Part shown: positions 24,834 to 34,166 of the stretch, piece by piece
Position numbering within the stretch: the stretch's first letter is position 1
How the letters are laid out: the number at the start of each line of letters is the position of its first letter
Source of the DNA: Methanocellaceae archaeon UBA148
GTDB taxonomy: Archaea; Halobacteriota; UBA148
Reading direction: 5' to 3'
Assembly (NCBI GenBank): GCA_002495885.1
Contig: DAHG01000060.1
Span: 1 to 64,000 of the forward strand
DNA length: 64,000 bases
Program-made: the position numbers and the translations under genes
The notes under the pieces: model-generated
The model's input: the letters and a program-made list of their open reading frames with translations, nothing else
Databases searched by the model: none
Told to the model about the DNA's origin: nothing

Positions 24834-26414
24834 TCAATCTTCCCTTTCGCAAACATCTATGCTAATTCCTCCAAGAATGCCTTCGATTCGATCTATGTTC
24901 TTACCACCTTTGCCTAAGATCCTAGGGATATCTTGCTCATCAAGATAGACGATGGCTTTTCCGTCTGAGATCATCAAAACATCTACTTGACCACGTGCAT
25001 ACTTGCTGATTACCTTATGAATTTCCTTTTCCGCCAGAGACCACGCTGGTTTGCTTAGAGTGTCAACAGGCATGACAACAACTTGGTCTCCATAGGTGTA
25101 TATCTCGTATTCCGTACGTCCCGACTCAAAGTCCACCACATCTATAACTGGGCGAGCCAGATCCTCCTCGACCATTCCATTAGGCACTTTCACTTTGAAC
25201 ATCAAGTCATATACCTTTGCAATTTCACCCATATTGATGAATATAACCGTGTCAACGACCTGCGGGATAATGCCAAGCTCAACTCTTCCTATCAATCTTT
25301 GCACCGCATCTATGGCCCTGTTGGAGTGAACCACTCCCACCATTCCCACCCCTGCTAATCGCATATCTGCAAATACACGAAAGTCAGATGTCTTTCGCAA
25401 TTCGTCATAGATCGTATAGTCTGGTCTGACCAGAAGAAGTATATCTGCAGTAGCAGCCATGTCGTTTTCCAGAGGAGCGTACTGCGTAATCTCATCTGGT
25501 ACCTGAAGATCCCTGGGGGATTCCATGGTCTTCACCACATATCCACTCTTTTGCAGAAATTCTGCCACACTGGCTGCAAAAGTAGACTTTCCAGCACCAG
25601 GCGGCCCAGCAATGACGATTCCTCTTTGTCTCTCAACCAACCTTGCTTTTAATTCATCACAAAATCGATAGGTATCCAGCGTGACTTTCGCAATAGGGCG
25701 TACTGCCGTTATTTCCATGCCGTCCGAGAAAGGTGGGCTAGCTATCGCGATCCTCATAGACCCAAGCTGGACGATGGTTACTCCTTTCTTTTCAAACTCG
25801 ATAAAGCCGTCCGGATCACTCTTGGCTCTTTCTAAGACTTCATGTGAGATTTCACGCAGTTCCTTCTCTGTGCAAGGTTGGTCTCTTATTTTAACCAATT
25901 GCATCTTTCCGACCGTGCCTCTCTTTGCAATTGGTCGAACCCGGGACTTCAAAAGTACAAACATCGTGTCATCGGTGAAGAATTTCTGGATAGAAAGAGG
26001 ACCAAACTCTTCCTTCTCTGGATACAGGTAGATGACTTCCAGCCCTTTTGCTCGAGCTACCTCTGACTGTACGATGTCACTAGTGATGAAAATGGCTTTG
26101 TGCTGAACCGCTACAGACCTAATTATGGCATCGATCGCCCCCCTAGATGCAAGCCTGATCTGCTCAAGCGTGGGAATGTCACCTGTGTACTCTAAGGTGA
26201 TCTTACCTTCTTTTGCCATCTCGTTTAATTTCTTGAGTTCCTCCAAGCCACTGAATCCAATATCCCTGCCTTTGTTAGCCTGTGCCTCAAGTTCTGTGAC
26301 CACTGCCTCCGGTATGAGAATTTGGGCTCCACCGAACTCGCCTCTCTCTATTTTAGCAGTAATCCTCCCATCTATGATGACACTTGTATCTGGAACTAGT
26401 TTCAATTTTTTCAC
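24834..26414 (-). CDS. PIN-domain/ATPase/KH protein (PINA family)
   Basis: 526 aa. Three parts: an N-terminal PIN nuclease domain (VPDTSVIIDGRIT ... AIDAIIRSVA ... FITSDIVQSEVA), a PilT/VirB11-like ATPase with Walker A GPPGAGKST near residue 280, and a C-terminal KH domain (RILGKGGKNIDRIEGILG). Archaeal PINA proteins form hexamers and have been linked to Holliday junction branch migration in Sulfolobus. The frame continues upstream to 26477 through a hydrophobic run that looks non-coding; the GTG at 26414 gives VKKLKLVPDTS and fits the family, but has only a weak ribosome-binding site. Confidence 0.85.
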   Translation of the reverse strand: MKKLKLVPDTSVIIDGRITAKIERGEFGGAQILIPEAVVTELEAQANKGRDIGFSGLEELKKLNEMAKEGKITLEYTGDIPTLEQIRLASRGAIDAIIRSVAVQHKAIFITSDIVQSEVARAKGLEVIYLYPEKEEFGPLSIQKFFTDDTMFVLLKSRVRPIAKRGTVGKMQLVKIRDQPCTEKELREISHEVLERAKSDPDGFIEFEKKGVTIVQLGSMRIAIASPPFSDGMEITAVRPIAKVTLDTYRFCDELKARLVERQRGIVIAGPPGAGKSTFAASVAEFLQKSGYVVKTMESPRDLQVPDEITQYAPLENDMAATADILLLVRPDYTIYDELRKTSDFRVFADMRLAGVGMVGVVHSNRAIDAVQRLIGRVELGIIPQVVDTVIFINMGEIAKVYDLMFKVKVPNGMVEEDLARPVIDVVDFESGRTEYEIYTYGDQVVVMPVDTLSKPAWSLAEKEIHKVISKYARGQVDVLMISDGKAIVYLDEQDIPRILGKGGKNIDRIEGILGGISIDVCERED

Positions 26415-26544
26415 CCAACCGATTATTATTATGATGTGTAATATACATACTTGCCCTGCAGAATGGGAAGTAAGCATATTCTGTTACGATTCTTGATGCT
26501 TTTGTGCAAAGATAAGATGCTAATGTAATGGAGTGATTAGGGAC

Positions 26545-27444
26545 TTACTTTTTCCTTAGCTCCCTCATCACTTCTTTGTGGAATAACGAGAGGAGATCGC
26601 TTAGAAAACCGAAGATTAACATTTGAACGCCCATAACGATCAGCAAAGTGGCAAGTATAGTCATTGGAATGCGAGTTGTTCCTTTGAACCACTCTAGTAC
26701 GACGTAGACTCCTACACAAGTGCCCGATACCATGAAAGCTGCCCCAAGCAGGCCAAAGTATAACAATGGATTGTGAGTTTTGGTAAGCTTATATAGGGTG
26801 AGTGCAATCCTAAGGCCATCCTTAAGAGGATGAAGTTTGGTTGCAGCTCCTTCATGCCTGGATAGATAGGATATTGGCACTTCCACCATTCTCAAATATT
26901 TTTTCACGCTCTCTATGGTGATCTCGGCTTCTATCTCAAATCCTGTCCTGTTAAGCTCTAATTCTTGAACTGCTTTTTTGGTAAACGCCCTGTATCCAGA
27001 CAGAATATCGGTGATCCAAGTACCGTATGCAAGACCAAAAGACTTGTTCAAAATTCTGTTGCCAAACAGATTCAGTTTTGTAAAGGCGCCATCCTTCTGC
27101 TCTGCAAATCTGTTTCCAATAACATGATCGGCAGTCCCATTCTCGATCGGCTCTATTAATCTATCCACCTCTTCCGGGAGATAGGTCCCATCGCCGTCGA
27201 TCATCACGATGATATCCTCCTCAATCAGATCAAACGCTTGTTGAATAGCTTGACCTTTGCCCCTTCCTTTTTGGGTCACAACCTTAGCACCCTTCTCCAG
27301 CGCTATTTTGACGGTACCATCAGTGCTATGCCCGTCCATCACCAATATGTTGGGAAATCCCATAGAACTGAACTCTTCAACTACATCTCCTATGGTATGG
27401 GCTTCGTTGAGCGTTGGAATCAGGATGCAAACTTTATCTCTCAT
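26545..27444 (-). CDS. aglJ: AglJ-type dolichol-phosphate glycosyltransferase
   Basis: 299 aa, GT2 family. GT-A signature ILIPTLNEAHTIGDV, the DGDGTYLPEE nucleotide-binding region and LSGYRAF lead to two C-terminal membrane spans (LYFGLLGAAFMVSGTCVGVYVVL and ILATLLIVMGVQMLIFGFL). The match is to AglJ, which adds the first sugar to dolichol phosphate in archaeal N-glycosylation. Its location beside aglB supports this. AGGTGA precedes the ATG. Confidence 0.85.
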   Translation of the reverse strand: MRDKVCILIPTLNEAHTIGDVVEEFSSMGFPNILVMDGHSTDGTVKIALEKGAKVVTQKGRGKGQAIQQAFDLIEEDIIVMIDGDGTYLPEEVDRLIEPIENGTADHVIGNRFAEQKDGAFTKLNLFGNRILNKSFGLAYGTWITDILSGYRAFTKKAVQELELNRTGFEIEAEITIESVKKYLRMVEVPISYLSRHEGAATKLHPLKDGLRIALTLYKLTKTHNPLLYFGLLGAAFMVSGTCVGVYVVLEWFKGTTRIPMTILATLLIVMGVQMLIFGFLSDLLSLFHKEVMRELRKK

Positions 27445-27765
27445 TTGACGTTCACCTAAAATTTCTTAAATTCCCATTATTTCAAGTTACCGCTCATTTC
27501 CAGCAGGTCCATATAAGATTGCTGTGTGTTTTTATATCAAGTTTGCTTATTTGCATATCCAATCCCCATCATGTCATCAATTCAATCAATAAGATTTCAA
27601 AAGGATTATACGTTAACAGTTGTTGATTCAAAGAGTGTTTTGAGCTTCCAAGATATTTTGATAATATATTTTCAAGAGAGGGGAACCATTTAAAAAACAA
27701 AAGCTAAGGCTAAATAAATACGGAGAATGTTAGAATGATAAATAGGATATAAAAAATAAATCAAA
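27445..27765. other. AT-rich spacer between aglJ and aglB
   Basis: 320 bases, no gene or remnant found. The promoter of aglJ should lie near 27470-27500 on the minus strand (GGGAATTTAAGAAATTTTAGG region). Confidence 0.35.
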
Positions 27766-30453
27766 CTAAGTCAATAAGATGATTTCTCCGGTCATCACTT
27801 GCTCCTCTGTGACTCTAATTTCCCCCACCATATCCCCGATTATTATGGTGTATGGTCCCACTGGCATCGCGTCAAACTGTGTTCCACCCGCCACAGGACC
27901 CTCTGTAGAGTACGGAACGATAAACTCATAGGTTCCATTATTAGAAGTTGTAGCTTGGATATAATTGAACGTTCGACCTTGATTGGTCTTGACTTCAACG
28001 TTGATTAATGCGTTAGTACCATCAGGTGCACTTCCAACTATCTTCGCCCCAGGGACATATTCAAAAATCTTCACAAATTTGACTTCTTGCCCACCTATAG
28101 TGATTATGGTGCTGGTAGACTCGTGGACAAGCCTATAATGAAGTAAAGGCTCCAGATAGATGTCTTCACTAAGCTGTACTCCTCTGCCATCAAATATGTG
28201 CAATCTGGCTTCCATTGTGCTGAAATACTTGGGGGTGGGTATAAATCCGGTTCCGCCCCCGGTAGCATTAACCTGTGCATAATATCCTTCAGTATCACCA
28301 GCCCACACGGTCATAGCCCCAAACTTGTTATAAAATACATTCCATACGTCAGCCATCATGAAGTCACTTATCACATATTTCACACCGAGTTCGTCTGCAA
28401 CTGTATTTGCTTCTGCTTCAGTTTTTGAGATGAAAAAAACGCAGGCTCCGGGATTGTCACTTCCTATAGGGCCACCTATGCCTGATTGAAATGGATTCGC
28501 ATTCGGGATTCTGTGCGCTATTCTGGTGATCCAGTGGCCATAATCCCACCAGCTCATCACGCCGTAGGCCGAATCCGGATATTGATATGTTTCACCCGGA
28601 GCAGGTGCTTCATAGAGCGCATAGAAATCCATACCGGGATCGGGCGTGTTATATCTCATCCAGTCCAAGGCATAGTACCAGTCCGTACTCGGCCCGCCCG
28701 TCCACCTTGCTGAACCTGAACCGGATCCCATCGTTATGTTGACGTTAGGATATACGAGAAGCAAAACAACCAGTATCACGACGAATATGTGAACCATTTT
28801 CACATACCTGGAAACGAAATAACCAATATCGCTAGAATCCTTCACCCTTCTCTTGAAGTTCTTATATAATTCACCTAGTCCGCCCCATTCCAACATCTTG
28901 ACGCCAAAATATCCAGAGAGAATTGCGACATTCACAACGAAGTAATATGCGAACCGGTTCTGTCCAGCGATGGCAAAGAACATGACGATGCTCCATACCA
29001 CTAGCAACGTGTCCTCTGGCTTCCATTCCTTAAGCATCTTATAGCCGACCATCCCAAGAGCGATGAGCGCAGTATAAAAGCACATCGTAAAGTTCTCCCA
29101 CACCCACTGCAGGGAAAACTGTCCCCCCCTATAAAAGATCGATGTCACCTCTGCAACGGTTAGTAGGCCCCCCATCGGCTTGAATACGCTAAACGACCCA
29201 AGTATCGAGTGAAGAAAAAAGGGATTAATCAGATAAACGCTTGCTACGCCTATCGAACCAATTCCGATTAAAATCAAAGGATGGTAACTCCGAGCGATTT
29301 CTTTGCGGTCCATTAACTTTGAGATGCCGCTCAGCAATAAAAACGCCAAGATGCCTATAATGAACGAGAATATGTGTATCGACGAATACTGACCAGCACC
29401 CTGCATAATAATTGGTATGACCGCAATAAGCGGTATTAAAAATGTGATCACGCCCACGATGCAAAGATAGTCGGTTGATTTATTCCTTAGATAGTCGGTG
29501 ATGTGCTGGATGATGATGAATACGGCAATTATGAATCCAATCAACAAGGCCCCCGCCCAACAGAGCAGATAGCATCCAAACATAAGCCCGGCCGATATTG
29601 AATACACCAGCGGCGTCCTCAAGGTGCTCCAATCTTTCCTCAACACATGCTCAAACCTTACACCCTCTGCTCTTCGGATCGCTATCATGAAAAACATAAT
29701 CGTCAGAGTGCTAAAAAGCGTCTCGGCAACATGGTGATCAGTGAATCCCAGAAGAGATCTGGCTAAGAATTGCCCTGGCGTGATTACAACGATAAGTGCG
29801 GATAATAGCCCTACTCGCTTATCGAACATTATCTTTCCAATGAAATAGACGGGTAAAGCGACCAATGCCCCTAGAACCGCTGGGAAATAGGCTCCTACGG
29901 CCTCTATGGTATGCAGACTGGGAGACCCCAACCCCACGAGTAAGGCAATTAAAGCGATCATCTGATCGTACAGTGGCCCAAAATGGATAACATCACCGAC
30001 TGGAAAATGGGTATATGGATCGAAAAAAATCCTGTGCGGAAAGTTACGAATCGTGTTTTCTACGAGACGCATGTGATACCAGGGGTCATTTCCACTAAAT
30101 CGAACTGTGTCGCCGATAAACACGCTATCGTATGGCAAAACGGCCCTGATGTAGAAAGCGAGTGCAACTATGGCGATTAATAACACATTATAGATCGATA
30201 TTTTCTGCTTTATCTTCTCAAAAAAGGAGATGTGCTCAAACTCCTTGAGATTATCTGCATACTCCGCCTTAAGTTTTTCATATACTTCCTTGGAAATCTT
30301 GCCTTGCTCGTATTCCTTCTCCAAATTTTCTATGGAGGAGAGAAGCTGCGTCGTCTCTGATTCTCTTCCCGATATATTTTGTGCCTCTTTCTTCTCTGCT
30401 TTGGGCTTTTGCCCAGACTTCTTTTTTATTTTCTTGCTTATTTTTTTGCCCAC
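27766..30453 (-). CDS. aglB: Oligosaccharyltransferase AglB (STT3 family)
   Basis: 895 aa. It transfers the lipid-linked glycan to asparagine in N-x-S/T sequons on the outer membrane face. About 12 membrane spans follow the N-terminus; GNDPWYHMR holds a catalytic acidic residue, and the signature WWDYG is at residues 635-639 in the extracellular domain. A beta-rich C-terminal domain completes the protein. The first 84 residues are unusual: a Lys/Glu-rich region with a predicted coiled coil (LLSSIENLEKEYEQGK ... LKAEYADNLKEF) before the first span, facing the cytoplasm. The GTG start has GGAGA upstream. Confidence 0.95.
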   Translation of the reverse strand: MGKKISKKIKKKSGQKPKAEKKEAQNISGRESETTQLLSSIENLEKEYEQGKISKEVYEKLKAEYADNLKEFEHISFFEKIKQKISIYNVLLIAIVALAFYIRAVLPYDSVFIGDTVRFSGNDPWYHMRLVENTIRNFPHRIFFDPYTHFPVGDVIHFGPLYDQMIALIALLVGLGSPSLHTIEAVGAYFPAVLGALVALPVYFIGKIMFDKRVGLLSALIVVITPGQFLARSLLGFTDHHVAETLFSTLTIMFFMIAIRRAEGVRFEHVLRKDWSTLRTPLVYSISAGLMFGCYLLCWAGALLIGFIIAVFIIIQHITDYLRNKSTDYLCIVGVITFLIPLIAVIPIIMQGAGQYSSIHIFSFIIGILAFLLLSGISKLMDRKEIARSYHPLILIGIGSIGVASVYLINPFFLHSILGSFSVFKPMGGLLTVAEVTSIFYRGGQFSLQWVWENFTMCFYTALIALGMVGYKMLKEWKPEDTLLVVWSIVMFFAIAGQNRFAYYFVVNVAILSGYFGVKMLEWGGLGELYKNFKRRVKDSSDIGYFVSRYVKMVHIFVVILVVLLLVYPNVNITMGSGSGSARWTGGPSTDWYYALDWMRYNTPDPGMDFYALYEAPAPGETYQYPDSAYGVMSWWDYGHWITRIAHRIPNANPFQSGIGGPIGSDNPGACVFFISKTEAEANTVADELGVKYVISDFMMADVWNVFYNKFGAMTVWAGDTEGYYAQVNATGGGTGFIPTPKYFSTMEARLHIFDGRGVQLSEDIYLEPLLHYRLVHESTSTIITIGGQEVKFVKIFEYVPGAKIVGSAPDGTNALINVEVKTNQGRTFNYIQATTSNNGTYEFIVPYSTEGPVAGGTQFDAMPVGPYTIIIGDMVGEIRVTEEQVMTGEIILLT

Positions 30454-30521
30454 CAGTTATCTTCTCCTTTTACACCAAGCATTAAACACAGCATCGCACT
30501 CACATAAATCTTTTGAATATG

Positions 30522-31679
30522 TTATTTGTTTCTGATCCTATCAATTATATCAAAGTACTTGGATGTGATGGTATCCCAACTAAACTCTGCTAGATCACAT
30601 TGGACCTCTTTGGGCCGCTCATAGCAGCCTATGAGGGCTTTGGCAATCGCATTTGCATCGCCAGGCGGAACGAAAGATGCCCCCGCATATTTTGACATAG
30701 ATTCATTCAATCCTCCAACCGCCGAAGTTATGATAGGTTTTTTAAAGCACATGGCTATATGGGCTGCGCCACTTTGTGATGCCCTCAGGTACGGAAAAAC
30801 GATAACATCAGCGGCTGAAAAATATAGAGGGATATCATTATCAGAGACGTATTTCGGTATCAGTGTTATCTTATCCCTGCGTTTTGAAGTTTCAACCCTC
30901 TGGACTACCTCTTCTCCGCCCTCCCACAGTTCTCCAACGATAAGCAATCTGGAATGCTCAGCTACGTCCTCTGGCATTTGTTCGAATGCATCGATGAGAT
31001 AGGGGATGCCTTTATATCTCCTGATCAATCCAAAATGCAAAATGACGAATTTCTCCTCGATCTCCAGTGTAGATTTGGCTTTTTCTTTATCAATTGGTGT
31101 ATACTGATTATAAAGTCCGTGTGGAATGACATACATTTCCTCTTCATCGAGGTGATATTTAGATACGATCTGCTCCTTGTCAAAACCGGAGTGCACTACA
31201 TATGCATCGACTTTATGAGCTAACAAACGACAAAATATGCGTGAATACAACCTAATCGGCAAAATAGACTCCTCCAATGGATCTACAACCTCATGAAACT
31301 CGATGATGAGCTTTGATTTAATAAAAAGCGCATTTAAAATCTTTAAAAAAAGGTGCATGTGTACCACAGAAGAGGTCCACCATTGTAATATGATCACATC
31401 AGGATTTTTCTTTTTGATGAAGTCAAACGCCCTGATCCAACTCAATGGCGAATTGTAGTCCATGCCATCATAAACTGAGATTTTAGACGAGAATTCAAGA
31501 TCTGATAGCTTTTTTCCAACGTGTTCTTTTCCGGGAAACAAAAATCGAGGTAATAATTTTCTCAAACATACAACCGACACATCATTTGACGTTGCCAATG
31601 CATTAGCCAAGCGAATCGTGTAGTAACTAAGACCGCTTAAAAATTTTTTTGATGGCCCAACTATGCATACGGTCCTCAT
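30522..31679 (-). CDS. GT4-family glycosyltransferase
   Basis: 385 aa, GT-B fold. The C-terminal donor-binding half has VILHFGLIRRYKGIPYLIDAF and the E-x7-E-like segment PYLRASQSGAAHIAMCFKKPIITSAVGGLNE. The N-terminus GPSKKFLSGLSYYTIRLANAL is the acceptor side. It has no signal peptide and should work on the cytoplasmic face on a lipid-linked acceptor. A TATA box about 30 bases before the ATG suggests a leaderless transcript. Sugar specificity is unknown. Confidence 0.85.
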   Translation of the reverse strand: MRTVCIVGPSKKFLSGLSYYTIRLANALATSNDVSVVCLRKLLPRFLFPGKEHVGKKLSDLEFSSKISVYDGMDYNSPLSWIRAFDFIKKKNPDVIILQWWTSSVVHMHLFLKILNALFIKSKLIIEFHEVVDPLEESILPIRLYSRIFCRLLAHKVDAYVVHSGFDKEQIVSKYHLDEEEMYVIPHGLYNQYTPIDKEKAKSTLEIEEKFVILHFGLIRRYKGIPYLIDAFEQMPEDVAEHSRLLIVGELWEGGEEVVQRVETSKRRDKITLIPKYVSDNDIPLYFSAADVIVFPYLRASQSGAAHIAMCFKKPIITSAVGGLNESMSKYAGASFVPPGDANAIAKALIGCYERPKEVQCDLAEFSWDTITSKYFDIIDRIRNK

Positions 31680-31983
31680 CGTAACAAGTAATAGGTCAGT
31701 AAGGATTTATAAATAGTTCTGGAAAGATGAAAAATTTGATGTTCAGACAGAGATGCAAAAAGATCTCCATGTCCAAGACATATATAATATAAAGTCAAAC
31801 AAAGCATAAGCTTTCGAAAAAGCAGAAGCCGCTTCCGATGCGATTATTGGACCCGTAGAGAACTGATATAAAAGAATATCTGGAATGAGGCATATTTTAT
31901 TCTATGTAAAAAGATAAAGAGGTCAGGTTAACAACCAAGATAGGATTTCAATCGCTTTGAGGTACTAAAAAGAGAGTAATAAA
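31680..31983. other. Divergent promoter region between two glycosyltransferases
   Basis: 304 bases. ATTTATAAAT at 31705-31714 serves the minus-strand gene (leaderless). GATATAAAAG near 31865 may serve the plus-strand operon. Between them one plus frame reads AFEKAEAASDAIIGPVEN and stop, which looks like the end of a decayed gene, but I cannot name it. Confidence 0.4.
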
Positions 31984-33039
31984 ATGAAAATAGCCCAAGT
32001 TTGCCCCAGATATCATCCAGATATAGGTGGCGTGGAGACGCATGTAAGGGAGATAGGTGAGCGCATAGCAAAAAAAGGATGGGACGTAGAAGTAATATGC
32101 ACGTCTGATAAGCTACAAAAAAAAGATGAGATAAATGGCGTCAAAGTCACCAGATTTAGGTCAATAGCACCCAATGATGCCTTTTTCTTGGCACCACAGA
32201 TTTACGGTTACATCCTAAATCAGGAATACGACATAATTCATGCGCACAATTACCATGCTTTTCCAGCGTTATTCTGCGCCCTGGCCAAAAAGGATCGAAA
32301 ATTAGTTTTCACACCCCATTATCATGGAGCAGGGCATTCATTCATCCGAAATCAGCTCCACAAACCGTATCGTCCGCTTGGAAAGATTATATTTAAAAAA
32401 GCAGACAAAATAGTATGCGTATCGAAGTTTGAGCTGAATTTAATAAAAAAGAATTTCAAAATTCCTTCATCAAAATTGACGCACATTCCCAATGGCATAA
32501 ATTTAGATGAGTTTATGGACGCCAAACCACTCGAAAAAAAGCATAAAACGATCTTGTTTGTAGGGCGCCTCGAGAAATACAAAGGTGTGCAGTACGTCAT
32601 TCAAGCGCTGCCATTACTGGAATATAGATTAGAGATCGTGGGGAAAGGGCCCCATGAGCAAAAATTAAAAAAATTGGCAAGTAATCTCGGCGTAAGTGAG
32701 AAGATTGACTGGATAAGAGAGCTCCCAAGATCCGAATTAGTGAAACATTACAAATCAGCAGACGTCTTCGTCATGCTATCTGAGCATGAAGCGTATGGCA
32801 TAACAGTGGCAGAGGCTCTTGCGAGCGGAACACCCTGTATCGTCTCCAATATTGATTCATTAGGCGAATTCTCGGATGACAAAATGTGCTTTGAGGTTAA
32901 ATTGCATCCGAATGCTAACGACCTCATCCAAACGATAAAAAGAGTGGCGTCCATAGAGCGAGTCAAATATGGCGGAGAATTGATGGATTGGGACAAGGTC
33001 ACAGAGCGTTTGATTGGTGTGTACGAGGAAATAAGATGA
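31984..33039 (+). CDS. GT4-family glycosyltransferase
   Basis: 351 aa. The PRYHPDIGGVETHVREIGERIAKKGWDVEVI start is a standard GT4 acceptor-site motif; KTILFVGRLEKYKGVQYVIQAL and SEHEAYGITVAEALASGTPCIVS (EAYGITVAE = E-x7-E) form the nucleotide-sugar site. It is the first gene of the plus-strand glycan operon and overlaps the next by ATGA. Acts in the cytoplasm or at the membrane face; sugar unknown. Confidence 0.88.
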   Translation: MKIAQVCPRYHPDIGGVETHVREIGERIAKKGWDVEVICTSDKLQKKDEINGVKVTRFRSIAPNDAFFLAPQIYGYILNQEYDIIHAHNYHAFPALFCALAKKDRKLVFTPHYHGAGHSFIRNQLHKPYRPLGKIIFKKADKIVCVSKFELNLIKKNFKIPSSKLTHIPNGINLDEFMDAKPLEKKHKTILFVGRLEKYKGVQYVIQALPLLEYRLEIVGKGPHEQKLKKLASNLGVSEKIDWIRELPRSELVKHYKSADVFVMLSEHEAYGITVAEALASGTPCIVSNIDSLGEFSDDKMCFEVKLHPNANDLIQTIKRVASIERVKYGGELMDWDKVTERLIGVYEEIR

Positions 33040-34166
33040 AAATCTGCATTGTAGTACCATTCTTCACGCCTTTTGTTAGAGGCAATGAGTATGGGCTTGC
33101 GCAGAGTCTCACAAAACTGGGACACGAAGTAACGATTATAACTTCCACTGCAAAGGCTCCCAGGGAGGAGATGGTTGGGGGGGAGAAATCAAACTTTTAT
33201 TCCCACGATTTTAAGGTAAAATATCTCCCAACGCCCTTGAAGTTGGGAGAGAACCCAATCGTTCCTTCTGTGTTTACCCATATTCTAAAAAATGATTATG
33301 ATGTGTTGCTCCTGCAAGAGGACTACCCAGTCATCTGTCACCTCGCCTACTTTGCAGCAAGGTTAAAGCGAACGCCCACTATATTGTCTACGGAGAGAAC
33401 ATATTATCCAGCAGATGTTACGAAGAAAATTTCATTGAAAATTCTTGACAAAACGCTCAACAAAATCTTGAGAAATGGTGTGGATGCAATAACTGCACAC
33501 TGCACTGCAGCCAAGGAATTCATGATAGAAGAGTTGGGGGTAAAAAGGGAGATAAAGGTGATACATGTTGGCGTGGACACGACATTGTTCAGACCAATGA
33601 GAGGGAAAGGAGAGCATCTCAAATCATCAAAGATGAAGGTTCTAACGGTTGCTAGATTGCACAGATATAAAGGATTAAGTTATCTAATAAGGGCGATGCA
33701 ACTCTTACAAGATAAGTCAGAGGTAAAATTATACATTTTGGGTGGAGGTGTGGAAGAGGATAATTTGAAAAATCTTGTGAAAAAGTTTGGTTTGGGAAGA
33801 GAAGTTGAATTTCTCAAAAAGCCCATTCCAAACTATGAAATGCCTTTTTTATATTCAGAGTGTGATGTTTACGTTCAACCAAGCACAATAGAGCCTTATG
33901 GGATTGTGGTTTTGGAGGCAATGGCATGTGAAAAACCCGTCATAGGGACTAAAGTGGGCGGTATGCTGGATACGATAAAAGACGGCGAAACAGGATATTT
34001 GGTTGAACCGAGAAATGCGAATGAGATCGCAGATAGAATAACGATTTTAATGGGTGGAGATAAAAAAGCAGAGATGGGAAAAAAAGCCAGAGAATGGGTT
34101 GTTGATAATTTTGATTGGATGGCGATTGGAAAGAGATATGAAAAGATTATTGAGGATTTATTATGA
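33036..34166 (+). CDS. GT4-family glycosyltransferase
   Basis: 376 aa from the ATG at 33036 that overlaps the preceding stop; a longer frame begins inside the previous gene and is not used. Motifs: PFFTPFVRGNEYGLAQSLTKLGHEVTIIT at the start, KVLTVARLHRYKGLSYLIRAM, and PSTIEPYGIVVLEAMACEKPVIGTKVGG (E-x7-E). It resembles bacterial mannosyl- or glucosyl-transferases of polysaccharide assembly. Overlaps the next gene by ATGA. Confidence 0.88.
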   Translation: MKICIVVPFFTPFVRGNEYGLAQSLTKLGHEVTIITSTAKAPREEMVGGEKSNFYSHDFKVKYLPTPLKLGENPIVPSVFTHILKNDYDVLLLQEDYPVICHLAYFAARLKRTPTILSTERTYYPADVTKKISLKILDKTLNKILRNGVDAITAHCTAAKEFMIEELGVKREIKVIHVGVDTTLFRPMRGKGEHLKSSKMKVLTVARLHRYKGLSYLIRAMQLLQDKSEVKLYILGGGVEEDNLKNLVKKFGLGREVEFLKKPIPNYEMPFLYSECDVYVQPSTIEPYGIVVLEAMACEKPVIGTKVGGMLDTIKDGETGYLVEPRNANEIADRITILMGGDKKAEMGKKAREWVVDNFDWMAIGKRYEKIIEDLL

